Of a DNA stretch of 33,298 nucleotides, positions 12,894 to 20,540 are shown piece after piece. Both the position numbers and the translations under genes were made by a program. This DNA comes from a virus, in the IMG/VR virus record IMGVR_UViG_3300030101_003967, positions 1 through 33,298 of that record; one strand, 5' to 3'. How positions within the stretch are numbered: the stretch's first letter is position 1; every line of letters starts with the position of its first letter. The notes beneath the pieces are model-generated. The model was not told the origin of the DNA. It ran no database searches and saw only the letters and a list, made by a program, of their open reading frames with translations.

Positions 12894-13988
12894 TTAGAAA
12901 TAATGTACTAAACGAGCCACTTGACCACTTGTTTTTTCGTGTATAAAACCTTCAACAGCTTTCGGTACACCAGTAAAACCTTTTCTACTGTGCCAACTGT
13001 CAGTACCACTAGGTGATCTCATATATTCTACTGTAACACCTATAAAATCTTTTGCATCTCTCCATTTATGTTTTACTTTATGATGTAAATGATGTAAATA
13101 CCAGTATCTATATTTGGTATTACTCCACATCTCTGGTCTTTCTTGTGCCATAAGTAGAGGTAAATTATCCATTTTTGCACCATCTCCATGTTCTATACCA
13201 ATAAGATTTGTACCATACTCATAATATTTTCTATAAGCTACACTAATGTCAAATGTAACCTCACCATCTTTTCTAAACCAACTTTTGAGTGCATGTGCTA
13301 AATGAAAGCCACTTTGATAATCGTGATTACTCATACTATGTACTACATCTACAGGTGCAACCTCTCTTAAAATCTCTACACACTTTACATATAATCCTAA
13401 AGCAAACTCAAAGTGCATCCACCATTTACCATCAACATCTTGATTAGTACCCTTTGTAGTTGTATTATAAACATTATCGACATGCAAAACATCGTTTCCT
13501 ACGCAAAATAATATTCTTTCTATACCAAACCCTTCTGACTTGCTTAAAAGTCCTTCTAAACCTTCTATAACACGCATACAAGCAGTTTCAACATCATAGT
13601 TATTACCAGTTTCTACTTTGTTTGCATATTTACCTATATGTATATCTGCAGGATTTATAACTAATAAGTGACCTCCTTTATTCTTATTTCTTATTGGCTT
13701 TTTGTAGTATGGTGAATGTTTTTCTATTAGAGTACATACATTATCTAAAATATCTTTTTTATCTATAGATACATCTTCTTTTGTTACTATGCTAAATCTG
13801 TACTCACCACTAGCAGATTGCCAATGCTTTACAGATACTACATCTTTTTTATCTATACCTCTCTCATATAAGTGTGTTTCTAGTGCTGTGTTTCCATTTA
13901 TGTTAGCTGTGCTGTCAGCCCTGCTTTCTAAGATCATTTCAACCTCCTCCTCACTCAATCTTAAACGCTTTCCATATTGTTTTGTCAT
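12894..13988 (-). CDS. Calcineurin-like metallophosphoesterase
   Basis: This 364-aa protein has the metal-binding motifs of the metallophosphoesterase fold in order: ADIHIGK (D115, H117), VGNDVL (G164-N165-D166), SNHDYQ (N221-H222-D223), GIEHGDG (H267) and HHLHHK (H300, H302). Phage homologues, often in replication regions, are presumed phosphodiesterases or nucleases, but the substrate is unknown. It is alone in its transcription unit, with a complex leader upstream (13989-14162) and the replication promoter downstream. The ATG at 13988 is clear. Confidence 0.88.
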   Translation of the reverse strand: MTKQYGKRLRLSEEEVEMILESRADSTANINGNTALETHLYERGIDKKDVVSVKHWQSASGEYRFSIVTKEDVSIDKKDILDNVCTLIEKHSPYYKKPIRNKNKGGHLLVINPADIHIGKYANKVETGNNYDVETACMRVIEGLEGLLSKSEGFGIERILFCVGNDVLHVDNVYNTTTKGTNQDVDGKWWMHFEFALGLYVKCVEILREVAPVDVVHSMSNHDYQSGFHLAHALKSWFRKDGEVTFDISVAYRKYYEYGTNLIGIEHGDGAKMDNLPLLMAQERPEMWSNTKYRYWYLHHLHHKVKHKWRDAKDFIGVTVEYMRSPSGTDSWHSRKGFTGVPKAVEGFIHEKTSGQVARLVHYF

Positions 13989-14044
13989 TTTTGTAAGTTA
14001 TTGATTTGGACAAATCTATACAAAAAAGTAGCCATATATTGCAC

Positions 14045-14069
14045 AAAAAAGGGAAGTTATTAACTCCCC
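14045..14069 (-). terminator. Intrinsic terminator in leader of the phosphoesterase gene
   Basis: On the minus strand GGGGAGTT (14069-14062) pairs with AACTTCCC (14058-14051), one G-U pair, 3-nt loop, followed by six T (14050-14045). It can end the lysis operon and also lies downstream of the promoter at 14123-14154, so it may attenuate that transcript. Confidence 0.85.
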
Positions 14070-14098
14070 TTTCTTAACTAAACTAAACACTTTGAGAA

Positions 14099-14117
14099 TT
14101 TTGTGAGAACCACAAAA
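14099..14117. promoter_or_regulatory. Hairpin at the predicted transcript start
   Basis: TTTTGTG (14099-14105) and CACAAAA (14111-14117) form a 7-bp stem with a 5-nt loop near the expected start of the transcript from the 14123-14154 promoter. It may stabilise the 5' end or form part of a leader RNA. Confidence 0.45.
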
Positions 14118-14122
14118 CAGAG

Positions 14123-14154
14123 CAAAGATAATTAAATATATATTAATTATCCAA
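14123..14154 (-). promoter_or_regulatory. Promoter containing a perfect operator-like inverted repeat
   Basis: TATCTTTG (14130-14123) matches TAnnTTTG and TTG (14154-14152) lies 21 nt upstream. GATAATTAA (14127-14135) and TTAATTATC (14143-14151) form perfect 9-bp arms, 7 nt apart, exactly between the two promoter elements. A dimeric repressor bound here would block RNA polymerase. Confidence 0.75.
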
Positions 14155-14162
14155 GCATAAAA

Positions 14163-14387
14163 CTATTTTTTTTCTAAAAGACTATACAATATGACAAGTG
14201 CTATTAAACCTACAACACCATTGTCACCTAATAAATTAATTACTTCCATTACATTTGCTATTACTGACATGCCTAATACAGGACTGCCAAATAAAATTTC
14301 AGCCATTACGCCAAAAGATAATAAACCTACAAATAACGCTGTCATTTTACCTATAAAACTATTTACTAAATTGAATATATTTTCCAT
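14163..14387 (-). CDS. Holin-like two-span membrane protein
   Basis: I start this 74-aa protein at 14387 (MENIFNLVNSFIGKMTALFV); an upstream ATG at 14459 would overlap the endolysin and lacks a good leader. Hydrophobic helices lie at about residues 15-33 and 54-70. It directly follows the endolysin and ends the late operon before a terminator. A holin or antiholin role is likely from position and topology. Confidence 0.65.
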   Translation of the reverse strand: MENIFNLVNSFIGKMTALFVGLLSFGVMAEILFGSPVLGMSVIANVMEVINLLGDNGVVGLIALVILYSLLEKK

Positions 14388-14421
14388 TTTGAATATTTTT
14401 AAATTAATAATTAATAAAGAA

Positions 14422-14775
14422 TTAGTAAAGCCAAATAACTGGATTTGCTTTACTTTCATCTATGTCAGCATGAATGAATGAGTCGTGCAACCCAAACCTT
14501 CTAAAGCCAACAAACCCCAAAGCATCTAATATTATTGCTCTGCTTTTACTGTCGCTGCATTTTATATCTACAGCTAACCCTTTTATATGTGATGAGGTTG
14601 GATTTTTTATAGATTCTGGATGGTTTTGACATCTATAACCACTTGATATGACAAATGGTAATTTTGCCATTTTTCTTGCTTGTTCAAGCATGTCTAATAA
14701 TTCTTTGTTTATGTTATTGTGATTACAACCACATTTACAAGCAAACTCTTTGAGTTTAAAATATTTGTAAGACAT
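14422..14775 (-). CDS. Endolysin: M15-family peptidase
   Basis: This 117-aa peptidoglycan peptidase is of the M15_3 (VanY/D-Ala-D-Ala carboxypeptidase-like) type. It starts with FKLKEFACKCGC and has SSGYRCQNH, then SHIKGLAVDI with zinc ligands H63 and D70, and FIHADID with H102 and the catalytic-side Asp104. There is no signal peptide, so release depends on a holin. It lies between the 130-aa holin-like protein and the 74-aa membrane protein. The length suits a single-domain lysin of a Gram-negative phage. Confidence 0.93.
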   Translation of the reverse strand: MSYKYFKLKEFACKCGCNHNNINKELLDMLEQARKMAKLPFVISSGYRCQNHPESIKNPTSSHIKGLAVDIKCSDSKSRAIILDALGFVGFRRFGLHDSFIHADIDESKANPVIWLY

Positions 14776-14776
14776 A

Positions 14777-15169
14777 TTATTTTTTTATTTTTTCAAATGA
14801 CCTACCTCCAAAGTAAGCACCTATTACAGTTATCAAAACAAGTTGTAGTAAATCTACCCAACTTGCCTTTACTTCAAAATCTATAACTCCTGCATCTATA
14901 AATATAAGTAAAACTGTACTAAAAACTAAAAATATTAGTACAAGTGGTCTTATATTTTTGCTCAACCAACTATCACTATTCATGTCTTGAGTCCATCTTG
15001 TAGTAACTTCTTTTTGCATTTCCGCTTCAAAGCTACTTACCATATGCTCAATTTTTCTTTTTGCTTCTAGTCTTTCTTCTTCTGTAGTGGTCAAATTATC
15101 AACAACATCTCCAACACCTTTAATTAGTTCGGTTGCACCACTACTAAATATTTTTGACAATATACTCAT
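14777..15169 (-). CDS. Holin of the GTA_holin_3TM type
   Basis: This 130-aa protein begins MSILSKIFSSGATELIKGVG, then a charged helix (TTEEERLEAKRKIEHMV) and two clear hydrophobic helices (about residues 71-92 and 103-121). This resembles the 3TM holins known from gene transfer agents and many phages. It would perforate the inner membrane to release the M15 endolysin, whose gene begins 1 nt downstream. Confidence 0.85.
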   Translation of the reverse strand: MSILSKIFSSGATELIKGVGDVVDNLTTTEEERLEAKRKIEHMVSSFEAEMQKEVTTRWTQDMNSDSWLSKNIRPLVLIFLVFSTVLLIFIDAGVIDFEVKASWVDLLQLVLITVIGAYFGGRSFEKIKK

Positions 15170-15436
15170 TTATCTATTATAAACCCTATCTTCTATCCTA
15201 TCTAAAGTTTTTTGCATTTTTTCAATATCTTCTTGAGTTTGAATTATTGTATTTTTTATTAATTGGTCATGCAATTCATATTCTTTTGCTGTAATAATTG
15301 GTTTTGGCAATTCTTTTGCTATGGCTATTTCACTTTTTAAAGACAAATACATAGTTACAACGATAGCTATTGTTGCACCTATTGACACAAAACTTTCTAA
15401 AGATAATCTAATTTTTGTGTTTTTGCCTATTTCCAT
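15170..15436 (-). CDS. Lysis-cassette membrane protein with coiled-coil tail
   Basis: This 88-aa protein has one transmembrane helix (FVSIGATIAIVVTMYLSL, residues 16-33) and then a charged helical tail (IQTQEDIEKMQKTLDRIEDR). This layout fits an i-spanin-like or XhlA-like lysis accessory protein. It is immediately upstream of the holin gene. A firm family cannot be given. Confidence 0.7.
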   Translation of the reverse strand: MEIGKNTKIRLSLESFVSIGATIAIVVTMYLSLKSEIAIAKELPKPIITAKEYELHDQLIKNTIIQTQEDIEKMQKTLDRIEDRVYNR

Positions 15437-15438
15437 AA

Positions 15439-16416
15439 TTACTTTTTTAGAATTTTAGCAACTATATTTTCAAACTCTTGTTTTATTTCTTCTTCTTCTT
15501 CTTTCATATCATGATCTCCATAAGTAAATTTAATTAACATTTTTTCTTCTCCTTCTTCGACCATAAGTTCTAACTCACCTAGTGTATGTAATTCAGCCAT
15601 TTGTTTTTCTGTGAAGTTTACATGCAAATCATGCTCATCATCACCATAATATTTTTTTTCTTTTTTCATGTTGTTTTTTTCTTTTTTTGTGTTTTTCATA
15701 GGATGTTTATCTGGTAATAAATCTGTATCATGTTTACCACTTCTATACCTACCATTTCTCATTGCAAATAAGAAAGAGTTTACTCTTGCTATTGCCCATT
15801 GATCTGGGCTTGTAATACCCTCTCTTACGCTTTCTGGATTAGTATAATAAGCACCAACACCTCTTAAAAAAACTTTTTCTAATTTTGCTACTGTTACTCT
15901 TGGATTCCAATCTTTCTTCAAGTCCTTTACATCTTCATTATGCTTCTCCATTTTATTTTTAAGTGTTGCTTTTATTCTATCACTTACTTCTCTTTTTTCT
16001 TGATTTTTAGGATTGTCAATTCTGTCTAATTTTTTTATTGCCCACTCTATCATTTCTGATCCTCCCCAAGCATCCCACATTATACCTCCACAACCCTCAT
16101 CATAAGGTACATCTTTGTGTTGTTGATGTCTTTTAAAAGATGCAACCCTTGCAATCGTTCTCCTTGTCAACTTTTCTCTGTTTGAAATTTGTCTGGCTCT
16201 TGTCCACCCTACGATAGTTCCACAAGAACTACCATTTTCTTCTTTGTACTTGATTGCTCTTTTAGCATTTGTACTTGCAGCTTGTGGGTAATCATCATAA
16301 GTTTCTTCTGCGTAGTAATCTTTGTTAGAAGTTTCACACTCTAATTTAGTAGAATACTGACATCTACCAGTTTCACCAAACTTCCATTTACCATTTTCAC
16401 ATTCGTAACAAGGCAT
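15439..16416 (-). CDS. Structural or capsid-associated protein with two conserved phage modules
   Basis: This 325-aa protein has an N-terminal Cys motif (CYECENGKWKFGETGRC). Residues 48-130 (NAKRAIKYKEENG, ARARQISNREKL, CGGIMWDAWGG) form a module I recall from many phage capsid-region proteins. Residues 178-225 (VFLRGVGAYYTNPES, then WAIARVNSFLFAMRNGRY) form a second widespread module. The C-terminus is very charged and acidic. It may be an internal or maturation protein. Neither module has a firm function that I can cite. Confidence 0.7.
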   Translation of the reverse strand: MPCYECENGKWKFGETGRCQYSTKLECETSNKDYYAEETYDDYPQAASTNAKRAIKYKEENGSSCGTIVGWTRARQISNREKLTRRTIARVASFKRHQQHKDVPYDEGCGGIMWDAWGGSEMIEWAIKKLDRIDNPKNQEKREVSDRIKATLKNKMEKHNEDVKDLKKDWNPRVTVAKLEKVFLRGVGAYYTNPESVREGITSPDQWAIARVNSFLFAMRNGRYRSGKHDTDLLPDKHPMKNTKKEKNNMKKEKKYYGDDEHDLHVNFTEKQMAELHTLGELELMVEEGEEKMLIKFTYGDHDMKEEEEEIKQEFENIVAKILKK

Positions 16417-16418
16417 AA

Positions 16419-16550
16419 TTATATACTGTATAATTTATAAATTTTTACTCCTTTTACTTCATGTACAAATTCTCTTTTGTACTTATCTTCTTTTACTTTC
16501 ACATTACCATACTTGGGGTTGCGTGAGTTGAGTTTACGTTTTTTAGCCAT
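16419..16550 (-). CDS. 43-aa basic protein
   Basis: The frame begins MAKKRKLNSRNPKYGNVKVK and is very rich in Lys and Arg. It fits exactly between two structural genes (2 nt to the next start). It may be a small virion or DNA-binding protein. No family is recognised. Confidence 0.65.
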   Translation of the reverse strand: MAKKRKLNSRNPKYGNVKVKEDKYKREFVHEVKGVKIYKLYSI

Positions 16551-16551
16551 C

Positions 16552-17019
16552 TTATGTAGTAACTATAATAAATTCTACATCTACTGGATCTGTTGCGTGT
16601 GATGATTGACCAGAAATTCTTTGAACATCTGCAAAAGTTATTTGATTAGAAGATGTTTTAGCATCTAAATCTGGTGACATCAAAACTAATGCACAATATG
16701 GTTCTACCTTAAAATACACATAATCTGCACCATTATATAATTGTAGATTTAAATTATTAGTATCATCTAAATTTTTAATTCTAAAATATTTATAATCTGC
16801 TTTTACTACCTGTCCTTCACCATCTACTGTGCTTAATGCTAATATATTGGTAAAAGTTGCACCTTCACCACCTTTACCTGCAATACTCATAAGTCTTTGT
16901 ATTACTTCACCATTAGATGTATATGTTTTTGTACAGCTACTACCATAATCTACACCATTTAATGAATAGTTTTCTGTTATTGTTACTGTTAAATCTGCTG
17001 TTTCTACTGTTGTTGCCAT
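16552..17019 (-). CDS. Putative virion beta-rich protein
   Basis: This 155-aa protein is almost all beta (Thr/Val-rich: MATTVETADLTVTITENYSL). It lies in a run of head-associated genes after the portal. It could be a head decoration or fibre protein. It has no signal peptide and no recognised domain. Confidence 0.7.
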   Translation of the reverse strand: MATTVETADLTVTITENYSLNGVDYGSSCTKTYTSNGEVIQRLMSIAGKGGEGATFTNILALSTVDGEGQVVKADYKYFRIKNLDDTNNLNLQLYNGADYVYFKVEPYCALVLMSPDLDAKTSSNQITFADVQRISGQSSHATDPVDVEFIIVTT

Positions 17020-17030
17020 GTTTTATTTTT

Positions 17031-17675
17031 TTAATATGTATAAGTTTCTACTGTTAAGTTCACAAAAATTGTTGACCCTGCTCCTTCGGCTTCTTTAAAC
17101 ATTGGAAATAAAATATCTCCTGCTGATATAGATGCTTGAGTTATTGTTGTTTCTTCAAAAGCTACTAGTTTACTATCATTACCCAATCCAGATACTGTTA
17201 TTTCATCAATAACGACAGGAACTACATTAGATATATTGTTAACTACAGGTGTTATTTTACAAATAGCAATCGTAATATCATTTGTACCATTGCTAGTAAG
17301 CCAACCTTTTATTCTTTGTACTGTAGATGCAAAAGGTACTACATGACCTGAACCTGCTCTAAAAAAACTTTTTGGTAATATTGACCCTGAAGATACTACA
17401 GCAGAACCAAAATCTTGATCCCATTGATATGGTGCTTTATTGTCAGCTAAATCTTCACCATAAGAATAATTATTTAACCCTGAATCAATATAACCTTGCA
17501 TTTTATAATTAGTTACACCAACTAAAGATTTAGATATATACTCTAAACTACCATCTGTTGTACCACTACCATCACTTGCTCCCTTAGACAAAACTGTATC
17601 ATTTGTTGCAGCTTCAAAACCTTTTGGGTTATGTCTATTAGCATCTTGTAAATTTTTATGTTCGTTTGCAGCCAT
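17031..17675 (-). CDS. Putative head fibre or decoration protein
   Basis: This 214-aa protein starts MAANEHKNLQDANRHNPKGF, a start I recall from structural proteins of flavobacterial phages. The N-terminus (residues 1-70) looks like a virion-anchoring peptide, and the C-terminal half is beta-rich (VQRIKGWLTSNGTNDITIAI), like a small receptor- or glycan-binding domain. It follows the head-tail adaptor and precedes another beta-rich gene. Role inferred from context. Confidence 0.65.
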   Translation of the reverse strand: MAANEHKNLQDANRHNPKGFEAATNDTVLSKGASDGSGTTDGSLEYISKSLVGVTNYKMQGYIDSGLNNYSYGEDLADNKAPYQWDQDFGSAVVSSGSILPKSFFRAGSGHVVPFASTVQRIKGWLTSNGTNDITIAICKITPVVNNISNVVPVVIDEITVSGLGNDSKLVAFEETTITQASISAGDILFPMFKEAEGAGSTIFVNLTVETYTY

Positions 17676-17687
17676 AATTTATTTTAT

Positions 17688-18269
17688 TTAACAATCATCA
17701 CATGGACAAAAATCTTTCCAACTTGTATATGTTCTTGGTCTTTGATAAATACTATCATACATAATTATACCATGATTTTTATATGTATGACCCCTTCTTG
17801 GTCTATCTGATTCATATGTAGGATATTGACCATCTTGATCCTCATCTTCCATAAAATCTATCATATCTTTTAAATAAATTTCTGATTTTCTATATGTATC
17901 TTGTTTATAAGCATTTAGTTCAGAAGGGTCTATAATAGTAGCAAACTCATCTATATTATTAACGATACCTGCACTTGTACTATTATTTTGTACTTCGCTT
18001 ATAACTTCAAATCTTACAAACCAACATAAAGTTCTAGTAAGAAAATCATTCATTAATGTTAGATTTGCAGTAGTTAAAGTATTATTATGATGTTGTGTTT
18101 TTATTTCTTCATAAAACTTTTTACCTAATGCAGGTTTTATGTGTGCTAACTCTGCAAGTAAAATTGTGTTTGTAGATATTAATGCAGTATCTGTGTTAGC
18201 ATTTGTAAAACTATTACTGATTACTTCTGCTGCAGTTACTAAAGTAGAATATTGATTTACGTTTGCCAT
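17688..18269 (-). CDS. Head-tail adaptor-like protein (DUF6712-like)
   Basis: This 193-aa helical protein lies directly after the portal gene. LAELAHIKPALGKKFYEEI and WFVRFEVISEVQ resemble the DUF6712-like connector proteins of Bacteroidetes phages, which occupy the head-tail adaptor position. The C-terminal CPCDDC cluster is unusual and may bind metal. The assignment combines position with weak sequence resemblance. Confidence 0.65.
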   Translation of the reverse strand: MANVNQYSTLVTAAEVISNSFTNANTDTALISTNTILLAELAHIKPALGKKFYEEIKTQHHNNTLTTANLTLMNDFLTRTLCWFVRFEVISEVQNNSTSAGIVNNIDEFATIIDPSELNAYKQDTYRKSEIYLKDMIDFMEDEDQDGQYPTYESDRPRRGHTYKNHGIIMYDSIYQRPRTYTSWKDFCPCDDC

Positions 18270-18274
18270 ATATA

Positions 18275-19600
18275 TTATTCGTTATTAGTTTCAATTTCTG
18301 TTACCTGTAAACTCTCATCCTCATCTGGACTATCATCATCATCATCTCTTGTTACTATAATTTGCTCTCTATCAGTTAAGAACATATTACCTTCTTCTAA
18401 CATAGGTAAATCTTCATCTAACATTCTTCTCTGCTCATTTATAGTTAATACTTTAGAAGGATCTATTTGTGTAGCAAAACTAATAGGTGGCTCATACTGT
18501 ATAACTAAATCTTCTGGTAAATACCCTAGTTCTTTAAATAATAATTTTCTTATACCATTTAACAACAAATCAGATGTATCTTTAATTACAGTAGTCATTG
18601 CTAAATCATAAGCTATTCTTATTTCACTTCCTGTATTATTCATTTTACCACTAGATACTAAACCACTCAAAGATGGTTGCCATCTATGTGCTGTTACAAT
18701 ATTTTGGTCTGTAATACGTTGTAAGTCTATCCAACTACCTTCTTGGTCATCCTTAATAATATTTACGTTAGCAGGTGAAGTGTCACCATTTTTTACTATA
18801 AACATTATTTTACCATTGTTACCATCTCCAACAAATTTCTTTTGTGCTTCTTTAACCAACTTCTTTGCTTCTTTTTCTCCCATATCACCACTAATCTCTA
18901 CTATTGCAGATGGTTGAAAACCATTTTTAAATTTAGTGTGATTCCATTTACCTATCTCATAATCTACTGCTACATGCTCAAGTGCAGCTATGTAATCTGG
19001 TAAACCATAAAAAGTAAAGGTTGGTTCATAATCCTTAAATTGTAAAACAAATCTATTACTTCTTACGCTTGGGTACAAGGGTATAATAGATAGTTTGTCT
19101 TTCATTGTATTGTACTTTGCCCAATCAGGATGTACATACACTTCTTTTTTATTCTTAGACATTCTAACAGTAGTTGCATCTAAATGATATAAATTTAAAC
19201 CACCATCATACAATACACCTTCTAAATAAGCATTACCAAAAGTGTAGTAATCATCTGCTAATTTTTTAAATACATCTCTTAGAGATTCGCCATCTGCATT
19301 TACATCTTTAATATAATCTTTTATTTCTTCGTTGTTTGTAACAAATTTAGCACCACTTGTGAATACAGCTTTTTGTGCTAAAACACTTCTATGAGTAGAA
19401 GATTTTCTTTTTAATTCAGCTAAATATTGAGGAAATAAGTTATTTGTACCAAAAGGAATAAACTTAGTTCTTACTCTTGATAAGTCTAAAGGTTCTTCAA
19501 TATGTTCTGGTATAGCTAAGTTAAAAACACCAAACTCAAAAGTATTAGTCTTTTGATTTGTTTTTACTTGACTTTTTACTGCTTTTTTTCTTTGGCTCAT
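18275..19600 (-). CDS. Portal protein
   Basis: This 441-aa protein has the layout of phage portals: an N-terminal polar arm, LKRKSSTHRSVLAQKAVFTS, LADDYYTFGNAYLEGVLYD, and a C-terminal region with ISFATQIDPSKVLTINEQRR. The acidic end (DDDDDSPDEDE) is typical of portal C-termini. Portals form the 12-mer ring for DNA entry and exit. It lies after capsid and tail-tube genes instead of next to terminase. Its start overlaps the 70-aa gene by 56 nt in a different frame. Confidence 0.85.
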   Translation of the reverse strand: MSQRKKAVKSQVKTNQKTNTFEFGVFNLAIPEHIEEPLDLSRVRTKFIPFGTNNLFPQYLAELKRKSSTHRSVLAQKAVFTSGAKFVTNNEEIKDYIKDVNADGESLRDVFKKLADDYYTFGNAYLEGVLYDGGLNLYHLDATTVRMSKNKKEVYVHPDWAKYNTMKDKLSIIPLYPSVRSNRFVLQFKDYEPTFTFYGLPDYIAALEHVAVDYEIGKWNHTKFKNGFQPSAIVEISGDMGEKEAKKLVKEAQKKFVGDGNNGKIMFIVKNGDTSPANVNIIKDDQEGSWIDLQRITDQNIVTAHRWQPSLSGLVSSGKMNNTGSEIRIAYDLAMTTVIKDTSDLLLNGIRKLLFKELGYLPEDLVIQYEPPISFATQIDPSKVLTINEQRRMLDEDLPMLEEGNMFLTDREQIIVTRDDDDDSPDEDESLQVTEIETNNE

Positions 19601-19757
19601 CTTTTTTAGTTGTAGTTGTTATTTTTTCTACTAAATCAGTCATACCTAGATCTTCATAAGCATAAGCTAATTCTTCTTGACTTGCTGTTGACCATTTTAT
19701 TTTAAAATCACCTTTATAAGAAACTCCAGATGATAATACTGCTTTATATTTTGCCAT
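19545..19757 (-). CDS. 70-aa protein overlapping the portal gene
   Basis: I chose the ATG at 19757 (MAKYKAVLSSGVSYKGDFKI) over an ATG-like codon at 19814 that lacks a leader. The N-terminal half is a mixed domain; the C-terminal third is nearly all Lys and Ser (KKKSSKKSSKNKSKD). The end overlaps the portal start by 56 nt. It may be a head-completion or small DNA-binding protein. The portal frame is +1 relative to it, so a -1 fusion is not possible. Confidence 0.7.
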   Translation of the reverse strand: MAKYKAVLSSGVSYKGDFKIKWSTASQEELAYAYEDLGMTDLVEKITTTTKKDEPKKKSSKKSSKNKSKD

Positions 19758-19817
19758 AATTGTATATATTTTTAAATGTTGTGAATTTACTATATTATTG
19801 TTACAATCACACATTTC

Positions 19818-19877
19818 AAAAAAAAAGATATTAATAGGATAAGGTTAATACTTTTACGAACAAAGTTCAACCTATTA
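19818..19877 (-). terminator. Stem-loop with T-run after tail-tube gene
   Basis: On the minus strand TAATAGG (19877-19871) can pair with CCTATTA (19838-19832) across a 32-nt loop that contains a second possible pair, AGGTT/AACCT. Nine T follow (19826-19818). It lies in the 138-nt gap after the tail-tube gene and may lower transcription of the portal. Confidence 0.5.
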
Positions 19878-19895
19878 TTATATCTTAATTTTATA

Positions 19896-20474
19896 TTAAG
19901 TAGTAGTTGCTGTTAAAGCTGAAGTGTCAACAGTCAAAGTACCAGAGTATAATCTTGGTAACTCAAATTGTCTTGCTACTAAATTAATAGTTATCATATT
20001 CTCATCACTATACGCTGCACCAGTAGTTCCCTCCATACCTGCAAGATTTAAGAAAGTTTGATTTTTTAGTAAAACATCTTCATTTCTAAATCTCTCACTT
20101 AAACCTACAACAAAATTTGTACCATTCGTATCAGTAACTATTGCCATCATACACTCATTAAGCATCTTTTGTAATTCATGAAACTTAGGATCGTTCATTC
20201 TTGGTAAACTAAAAGATAACGCACATTCGAAAGCAGTAGAACCATTTTCTTTTGTTGCAGTTATATTTAAAGTAGGAGTTTCATTTTTAAACTCATATAC
20301 AAACCAACTAGCTGTACCACCTCCATTTCCTATACTAGAATAACCATGTGTATCGGCAGTTGCATCTACTGTAGCAGTATCTCCTGCAGCAAAACTTCTC
20401 AAGCATATTTGAGTAATCCCACCAGTAGATTGTAAATCTGCACATTGTATTGCTAAACCTGTATCTATTGCCAT
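19896..20474 (-). CDS. Probable major tail tube protein
   Basis: This 192-aa beta-rich protein starts MAIDTGLAIQCADLQSTGGI and has CLRSFAAGDT, then a central helix (DPKFHELQKMLNECMMAIV) and further strands (DENMITINLVARQFELP). A beta-sandwich with one helix is the pattern of tail-tube proteins and also fits some head-completion proteins. It follows the major capsid after a strong hairpin, as expected for a high-copy virion protein. No other good tail-tube candidate exists. Confidence 0.6.
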   Translation of the reverse strand: MAIDTGLAIQCADLQSTGGITQICLRSFAAGDTATVDATADTHGYSSIGNGGGTASWFVYEFKNETPTLNITATKENGSTAFECALSFSLPRMNDPKFHELQKMLNECMMAIVTDTNGTNFVVGLSERFRNEDVLLKNQTFLNLAGMEGTTGAAYSDENMITINLVARQFELPRLYSGTLTVDTSALTATTT

Positions 20475-20503
20475 ATTATTGTTTTTTTATTGATTATTAA
20501 ATA

Positions 20504-20527
20504 AGAGGGGGATTTAACACCCCCTCT
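20504..20527 (-). terminator. Perfect GC hairpin between capsid and tail-tube genes
   Basis: AGAGGGGG (20527-20520) and CCCCCTCT (20511-20504) form an 8-bp perfect stem, the most GC-rich structure in the genome. No strong T-run follows, so it may protect the 3' end of capsid mRNA or partly stop transcription, leaving capsid more abundant than downstream products. Confidence 0.7.
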
Positions 20528-20540
20528 GTTATTATTTAGT

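Noticed and set aside
19545-19600. Possible frameshift fusion of the 70-aa protein and the portal
   Set aside because: The portal is in the +1 frame and has its own good ATG; no +1 slippery site is evident.
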